From Effrenium voratum (taxonomy: Eukaryota; Sar; Dinophyceae; Suessiales; Symbiodiniaceae), in NCBI GenBank assembly GCA_963377175.1, contig CAUJNA010002112.1:648997-712996 (forward strand): DNA of 64,000 bases, given 5' to 3'. Each line of letters opens with the position of its first letter. Within the stretch, counting starts at the first letter, position 1. The notes beneath the pieces were generated by a model. The model saw nothing but the letters and a program-made list of their open reading frames with translations. It was not told the DNA's origin and searched no databases. This document shows, piece by piece, positions 45,101 to 54,110 of this stretch. The translations under genes were made by a program, and so were the position numbers.

Positions 45101-48100
45101 ACCCCCCTCAACTTCAAAAAGAACAAATGAAACGGAGCCCCCCTCCTTCGCAGCCATGGCGCAGCGCCAGGTTCACCGGGAGCAAGGCCTGCGGCTTGTG
45201 GCAGGCTTCTCGGGGGTGCCAGGCCAAATCGCCGCTGGGCACGCAGTAGCCCGTCAGCACGATCCTCGCAAAACCGCCGAAAGCAACCGAAACGCTGGGT
45301 AGCTCCTCCTGAGCAAACGGTGAATCACTTCTCTCACCAAAGAAAACAAGGAAAGAAAGACTCTAGGGGTACCTTCCATTCCATTCTGAACCCAGGGATC
45401 CGTTTGTCTTTCTAGAAAACCTCCTTTGAAACCCAGGGAAAACGCCGATCGGTTTTGGAAAAGAACAATGGTTGAAAAGAATGGACAAGGAATCAACCCC
45501 TAGATAAATGATGGGAGCTTGGTCAAAATGCTCCTTTCGGATGGCACCTTACTGCATTTTCTGGTCATGGCAAGGGACTTTAGGACGGAGCCACGGACCC
45601 CCCACCCCACTACTCAATCTTAGCGGGTGCGAATGCCGGCAAACGCAACCAAACCAGACCCACGCAAACTCCATGGGAAGGAGAACAAGGGCAAGCGCCG
45701 GCAAACTGTAAAAACCACAATGGCAGGTTTCCTAGCTCTAGTGGTGACTCCAGTTGCCTGGACTTGGAACCAAGGGCAAGCGCCACCCTTTTGAAGAAAA
45801 AAAGGAAGTGGGGCTGGTTATACCACGGGGAGAACTTTCGGGAAGCGTACCACATAATTACCACAAATCCGAGATCGGTTTGGGGCGCCGGGTATGTCTT
45901 AATGTGAAAACCGAGTTCTTTGTAGCCGACATCCGGGCATTTGGGGCGTGGGGCATATACCAAATACCCAAAATCCGAGCTTTCTGGTGCACGATACTAA
46001 AATCCCAGCTTTTTTCGGGTGGGGAGTACCAAATTTCAGGGATGCGGGCGTACCAAATACCCAGAATCCGGGCTTTCTGGCAGCGTACCAAATGAAAAAA
46101 CTCGGAGCTTTTTGGGCTCTGGAGCCTACCAAATACTAAACATCCGAGCTCTTGGGGTACGAAATACTCAAAATCCGAGGTTTATAGGTGATATCGAGAA
46201 ATCCACTTTCAACTGACAAAGCCAAAACAAAACATAAACTTCATCGGCCATGCTCAAAGCAGCATAGTCAGTTGCACCGCCACCCCTGGATTTTTGCACA
46301 TTCTCGAACCCTCAAACTACCCACAAAGCAAGGAATTCGCCCCAGAAGTTTGGAGCGACGACCATTTAAGGGAAATTGGAGGGTCGAGATTGTGATTTTG
46401 TTGTATGTTGGCTTCCTCGATGACAACTTGTACACACCCTTTCCGATACCAGCACGACTTTTAAGCGAGCGGCTTTGTCTGCGGCGTCAGCATCTGCAAA
46501 TGCTCCACAACCTGCAAGATGCATCAGTGCGTCCCCAACTGGCCGCGTTTTCTCAGTTGGTCCCGATCCAGGACCCAGCATGGGAAAAGAAATAAGATCA
46601 ACAAATTGGCATAACCTACGGTTGGTTACTACCCGCTTGGGTCTGTGTTTCTTGAGGGTACCCCTTTCAGGTTGTTTTGGAGGTCAGCCAAAAGGAACAC
46701 CACTATCTTTTAGGTTTGTCTGTTTTGACACATATCCTGCTAACTCGTTGCCAAACACCAAGTTAGACAAGACAAACATGTCGAGTGCGCCTTTTCCACG
46801 TCCTTCTGCAGGTATTGCAGGAAGAAGAACTCGTCCGGGCAGCCAGCGTTCCTTGCTTCGATGGAATGCTAAACATAGCCAGGTACGGTCAGCACACTTG
46901 TGACGGTCACTCGCGAAAGCTTGAATCCCAAAACGACAACCGGGCATAAACATGAATAAGGTTTCCCCCAACAACTAGGAACGACTGGGTACCAGCACTC
47001 GGTTGCTTTCTGCTCCCCTGCTAACAGTTTAACTTTAGTGGTTTAGTGGAAAACCCATTAGTTGGCAAAAAGTTAAAGTCCTAACAGCCAAGCAAAATGC
47101 ACCAAAGAGCATGCTGTGTTGCTTTCTATGCAAAAGCCCAAGTACTCTCCAAAAGCATCCGGATCACAGGGTTGACCATGTTTCTTCAGGTCGCAGGGAC
47201 CCCACTCACCCGCTGAAAAAGACCCATGCGGAACCCTCAAGCCAGGAAAAAACCATTGGCCAAAGGACTCGAAGGGGACGACTCCCAAGATCTTGAGGTG
47301 TGGCACGCCTGGTGGATTCCTTTTTGAATTGTTTGCTGGTTTGTCTTGTCCTTCTCTGTTTGCTTTTGTTTTTCTCCGTTTCTCGTTTTGTTTTTGTTGA
47401 TTGTTGTTTTTTTGCTTCTTTCTTCTTCTTTTTTTTTGGGGAGGGGGGGGGGGGCAGGTTCACAAAACAAGCAATTCTTTGCTACCTCAGCTGTTCCACC
47501 GCAAATATGTTTGATTCCGGCCCATTAATGAACCAGGGTCTGACTGATGGAGTTTGGGGCTCCAAAATAAGTTACTTTGCTGCTCAATATGACAAGCCAA
47601 AACAAGAATCCTTAGCAAACGCAAATCCTCCCAAATGTTCAGGGACTCTGGGACTCTGCAACCCCCTCCCAAAAGTGGACGCCAATGGTCAAGTGGCACA
47701 TACGGCGGTTTCGGGCCAAATTCTTGGAGATGGTCTGGGTCTTTGAGTTCCTCGCAAACAATCCATGTATGCAACATTTGCTCACATTTACCCGGTCAAA
47801 ATTGGGCATATATTACATTAGGGGGAGAAAACCTTGCTGGGCTGTCCTCAAGTCCCCTACTAAAAGCTTAACTCTTAGTGGGTGAAATACAGAAACCCAA
47901 CCAATAAACTAGCTAAACAGATCTAAAAAGCCAAATTGAACCGCATGGCGACAAACCGCCACGGCCAGGCAAATTGAGCTTTTGCTGGCTCGTCAGTTCA
48001 CAAATTCCAACTTTTCCAACTTACTGGCCGAACTTTTTTACCACGATCAAGGCCACCCCCTAGGAGGTGGGTTAAAGGGAAACAACCACACTTTCTGACT

Positions 48101-51100
48101 TTAACAACCCCTAACAAACAGTCAAAATCATGTCCCCAGACTCAAAGATGGGTCATCGCAACTCACAATTCTGGAGCCAGGGACCCCGCAAGGGAGGCTA
48201 GGGACCCCCAAGGGCTATGGCTATGGTGACGGCCTTGGCTTGACCTGGGAGGTTGATGGATCAATGGGCTGTGGGTCAAAACCGGAAACCTCCTGGTGGT
48301 ACATCAACATAGGTGGTAATGTTGACCCGGGATCTAAGTAGAACCCGTCCCCTTTTTTTGGGGGGTGGTCCCTCCAAAAGTGATACATCCCCACTGAAAG
48401 GGGACACCCTCCTATTAATCAACCAGGGTTTATTAATCCGGGGTTAACATTACATGGGTGTTCCGCCCCAAAATGGAGCCATGGGTTGCGACATGTTGCT
48501 TTCTTTCCCGCGAGGCACAAGAAGTCGTTGCCACCGATGCTCACCCACGCGATCGAGGGCACGCGCTCAGCCGCTTCGCTCATGGCGTGCACGGCGTGGG
48601 CGACGTTGCAGCTCTTATTCGCCTGGCCTTGCCAAAAACGCGCTTCGGGCCGGTATCGTATGCACCTGGACCTAGAGTCTCCGTGACCCAAGAAATATGT
48701 TGGGCATTACCCAGCATAAAGGGGTCATGCACCCATGTTTGAAGGATCATGGAGACTCCAGGTACCCATAAACAAGGAATTTCACTCTATATTATTGGGG
48801 CATTAGCTTGTTTTTATCTTGGAATGTTGGTTGGGTCCAGGTAGCCTCAAAAAGACACACATCCAATACCATGCAATACATTTGAAGGTCCAGGTACATT
48901 TAACCCCTTTTTCTGCACCAACATCCTTCGAAGGCACTGGCATCCTCTTGACTACACATTTACCTGGACCCTCAAACTACCTGGACCCTCAAATTCCCTT
49001 GAAAATTGGTGATTGCCTCAAACACGTGAATGAAACCTCTTTTTCTGGCTAGTTTGCGGGTCCAGGTATCCATAAAAGGAAACTAACTCCATCATGGACC
49101 GGCAGGGGGGCTATGGGGGGGAGGGGTTACCCATGGATAAGCCCGGGACAAGCCAAGGATAAGCCCTTAGCAAGGCTTTGCTCAGGGGTTAGTACAGGCT
49201 AGTATGAATTCACCCTCGCCCCAGAAGTGCAACTATGGGCTCATTCGTTGGACTGCTTCCCGAAACTATCAAGGTCCATGAGGCAAACCCACAAATCACC
49301 AAACACCTTGAGCGCACCCTCCATTTGCGTAAATGCCGTGGAAAAATATCAAACATATTTCCAGTCGTGAAATCGATTCCCTTTAAAACCAACAGGAGAA
49401 AGAACAAAAAAAAAGAACAAATATTCAGAAAAATGATAAAACCAATTCTTAACCATATTCATTTCAGCAAATAAAAGAATCCTCCAAAGAGGTTGGCTCA
49501 GTCTAAAAAGGGGAGCCAAGGGAAAACCGAAAACCAGATGGAAGACCCAATAAATCTTGCGCATCAGCTCCCAGCTCCATCTACGAGGCGCAGCAAATGG
49601 CGTGGTGCGGACTGGTGATGCAGTCTTCCGCCTTTGCCCACATGGCTGCCTGGGTCAACAGAGGGCCAAAGGCGAAATAAAAGGAGACCAAAGGCAAACC
49701 CAAGGCAGCTGGACACTCCAAATCAACTTAAAACTGGGTTATTGCCCCAAAATTACGAGTGAATACCCCGTTTCACTGGTATTTTGAGGGTCCAGGTATA
49801 CCTGCTGCGTTGTTTTTTGCAGCCCCCTACTAGCAATGAACAGAACACAAAAAGGGAAACGACAAAACACCTAAAAGCTTGATCCAACAACAGTGAAGGA
49901 TCCGAGCGGCAAAGAGAAAGTTTATGGGCACAGGTGTCCTTTTGGCAAATAGATGGCCCTGGTAGTCACCGGGTAAACTAGGAGTCACCCTGGATTCTTC
50001 AGCCGGACCAACCAAACAGGACATCTATGTTCATGGCTTGCTGGACGATTCAACCGTGAGTCAAAGCTTTAAGGAACCTTCCGCGAGCTTGGTCGAGCTC
50101 GAGGCAAAAGATGGGGGAGTCAGAACGGGCGAGGCGGAAGAGCGCCTCGTACCTTATGTAGACTTTTTAATTGTTTGGTTGAAATCTGTGGGTTTTCCAT
50201 CGGACGCACAGGAACTTGTGAACTTTTTTCGCAGATCGGCAAAAAAACCCTTTGTGGGTTTGCACCAGTGTGGGACAACAACACTTTGGTTCCTTTTCGC
50301 TGGCCAAACCACGTGGAAGCGAGAACCCCAAAAAGACAGCCTTCAAATTTCAAAGGAACCGAGGGGCGTACGTGATTTACCAATCGCCACAAAGAAGTAA
50401 ATCAAGATCATTAAATGATCAAGAACTCAGGAAATGAGAACTTGCAAGCCAAGTGCAGACTTGACGATGGGAATGAGGACCGGCTTCGTGACTTCAGTGG
50501 CCTGCCCCCAAGAACTAAACTGGGGTGTGTTGCTGTTCATGGAAAAAGAACTCCCGCAACCCAGAAATACAAAAGGTGATCATCTTTTGGCACTGGCGCC
50601 TTTACTGAAAATTGAGCCAACATGGGAAATCCAACATGTCAAAAAGGCCGGGTTTGGACAAGTGAGAGAAGAAAGGGAACGTGCGCAACGCTTCTTGGAA
50701 TCCAGTTCGCCGGCCGTTCGAGCCCAAAGCCTTATGGACGGCCCAGTGAAAAAAATACGCGGATACTACCCACGTACTGTGGATGCTCGCGAAATCCATT
50801 TCGCACCACGGTTAATGAAACCATGGTTGAATCCAGAAGGTCTGCTGGCATTTACGCTGGGGAATTGAATCACTCCAAAGTTTCTGAACGGTGGTGCAAC
50901 ATGGAGTTCGTCCATCCACAGTATGGGTGGTTTTAAAACTGACCCACACAATGGCCAGTGCTTCCTTTTGGCGTGCCTCTAAAACCGATTTTAAAAGAAG
51001 ACACCACCACACGATCCGGGGTGGGTTAGATATGTCAGCAACTTGCATCCCATGAGAAAGAGCCCCAAACCCCCCCCCCCCCCGCAGCCCTCGCAGCCTG

Positions 51101-54051
51101 CAGTCTGCTCTTTCTGTCTTGAAGGAAGCCACCGAAACAAAAGGAAGCACAAGCCTGTGGCTCAAAATTAAACGATCGGAGGGGCTGGCAAACCGCGGGT
51201 TTTGGGAACCCATGTTTCCACTTGCCGATCAAATTGGCAACCCATTTTGGAATTCCGGTTTTTGGAGCCACAGCCTAATAACTCTAGGGGTTGATTCCCC
51301 ACATAACTCTAGGGGTTGATTCCCCATTGGCTATGGCTCAAAAAGCCCTCCTGTACCCAAAATGGTTTGCCCTTAGTAAGTGGAAATATGGACCACAACC
51401 TGCGGTTTGCCCCTGCTGTTTAATTTGAGCCACGCCCATTCTTTTCAACCATCGTTCTTGCCAAAAACCGGATCCGTTTTCCCTGGGTTTCCAGAGGTTT
51501 TCTAGAAAGAAGGATCCCTGGAAAGAAGGGGAAGGTACCCCTAGAATAACACTAAAAAGGACATGATAAAATTCAGAAGCATAACACTCAAAATGAAACC
51601 AACGCCAAACCACCAAACCATGAAAGGAAATGCAGCCGACGATCAACAAAGAAAGCAACAGCATAACAAACGGCCAGCAACAGACCAGAAGTATTGTCTT
51701 ATCCATCCAGCAACACTGTAGGCAATCAACATGAAGAGCAGCTTTAAATAAGTACAGCAACAAACTATAAACACAAACAACTGCACACACAAGCAACAAG
51801 TACAGGAAACAACAATAAACTTGAACCTTCAAACTACCCATACGAAAAGGGAATTCACCAACCATACTTGTGTGCACAAACTGTTTAAGGGAATCTTGAG
51901 GGTCCAGGGACACGCAAAGGAACAAAGACACACACACACACACAAAGGGACCTAGAAAAACGAACATGCAAAGAACAGCAACATTGGAAAAGGAAAAACA
52001 ACAAACGGCACACACTTTTTTTTTTTTTTAAAAAAAAAAGAAGAAAACACACGCAAAACAACAACCAAACAAAAAACAATCCAAGGAGTGGCCCCCAGTT
52101 GGGCTGGGCTGCCGTAGCCCCAGCGGCGCCTTTGTTCACCAGGTTCGCTAAAGGGCAGTGGCGGAGCAGCGAGTCTGACATGAGTTGCATGCAGGGGCCA
52201 AGGTCAACATGGGTGGCTCGTTTTGCTTGAGGGTAGCCATAAAAAGGGAATTCACCCCGTAATGTTGAGCAAAACCACATGTTTAAGGGAATTTTGAGGG
52301 TCCAGGTGCCCGTTTGGGGCTTGATTGATGGCTTGGTTTAAAGAGAAAGCAACAGAAAACCAACCGTTTTGGAGAAGTTCCGCCTTGCAGACAAAGCCAC
52401 AGGTGTTTGCCACTCACCTTTGCATCAAGCCAAGTTGTCAACCACTTGTTCCAGTCTCTGTCAATACTCAGGGTCCCTTTTTGGTATCCCCTTTAAAAGG
52501 GGGCACATATCGGCGGCGGCGTTTACAAACAAGCCCTATTGACAACAACCCGTGCTAGTTCATATCGTCCAGGTTCTCAAGCGAGGATAGAATGAGGGCA
52601 CCAACTTTTCTTTCCGTAGTCTATTTTAGTAGGGGAACCCTCCCCCGGCACCTGGCTGGGGGACCTAGCCAAGAGCACCCTACACCCAACAGCTGTGGTG
52701 ATTTCCCTCAAAGTTCCCTCACAATTTGGTAACAAAGGGCACTACTGGGGGACCTAGTCGTATGTCTCAGTTACGTATGGTCGTCGAAAGGAGGAAGCTC
52801 TGAGGGTCGTCCTTTGTCGCTGTTGTTGGGGTTGCTGGGGTGAGACGTTTGGCATACGGCACATTACGGCGCATTCGCACCAAGCATTTCTCAGTTGTTC
52901 AGTGACCCTGGGAAAAAAAGGACCCCTGTTTGGGGAAGACCATTTTTAGTGGGGCAGCCACCAAAAAAAATTGGGGAAAGAAGGGTGCCACTGAACAACT
53001 CAGATTTCAAGAGGGACGAGTTGGAAACCAACAGCTCGAGTAACTGGGTCTGTCTAGAAATAGAGGATTCCTTCTGGATGTCTGTAAAGGGAAACCCAAA
53101 CAAGACCCAAGCTAGAGAGTCCCCAAAGAATGAGACGCACCCAAATGAACCAGACAACTGTTGGTGGATGTGGGTCACTTCCAATACTCACTGTGGATGG
53201 TTGCGAAATCCATTTGGACACCAGAATGCTTGTTGGTATTAGCGTGGGGAATCGAATCCTAGGTTTTCTGAAAGGTGGGGAAAACAAAATGGGGATTTCG
53301 CGATTTCCGATCTACGGTATACGCGGCATCCACTCCAAGCGAAACTCCATTAACATTACTCTGCCCTGTGGCTTCAGCATATTGGGATCCGAATGGGCAG
53401 TTGTATCTATTGTCTGCTTACTTCAGGGTGCAACCAAATTGCCACTTTGGTTACTGATGGTTCGGAGGATAGGGGTGGTTTCCCATTTGTCTACAAAACA
53501 AGGGGCACACATCCAAACCATTGAAGAGCGATATTGGTTCAAGACGCTTAAACTTGAACTTCAGCTTCAACCGCCAAACAAGCACAAAACATGGATAGCG
53601 CATGTTTCAAAGGTACCTAGACCCTCAAACTACCCAGTAAACAGGCATTTCATCATTGTAGGATTGCAATACCAAATGTGTCTCTTGAAATTTGGAGGGT
53701 CCAGGTACCCTCAAAAAGACACATGAGGGCAATCCAGTGAATAAATTCGCCCCGCAATCTCCGGAGTTCTGCAACCAGCTCGACTTTGGCCCAGAAACCA
53801 AGTGCCTCAAACCCCACTGAGTTGCCCCCCACCGCGTCTTTTTCACCCAAAGCAAAGCCTATGGTAGACTGGACCCTCACAACTCCAACTTAAACATGGC
53901 GAGGTCCTCCAGAGAGGTTAGAATCAGGGGACCAACTTTTTGCTGTAGTCTATTTTTGTAGGGGAACCCTACCCCCCAAAAAAGGGGTGAGAAAGGGCGC
54001 CTAGCTGGGGGACCTAGATGGTGTGCCCCAAACTTATGGCTGGCAAGTTAT

Positions 54052-54110
<59 letters not shown>

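Noticed and set aside
46366..46581. Alternative minus-strand frame (GCGAFADADAADKAARLKVV) at GDSL exon 7
   Set aside because: It is in the wrong phase for exons 6 and 8. The VVEHLQMLTPQT frame fits both neighbours and the family pattern.
51338..52015. 225-residue minus-strand frame, hydrophobic and Cys-rich
   Set aside because: It includes a family O end, family J text and a CA-rich low-complexity stretch. Neither composition nor motif supports a membrane protein.
53130..53726. 198-residue plus-strand frame
   Set aside because: It runs through a family A arm and a family B element, with no GC3 bias and no family motif.
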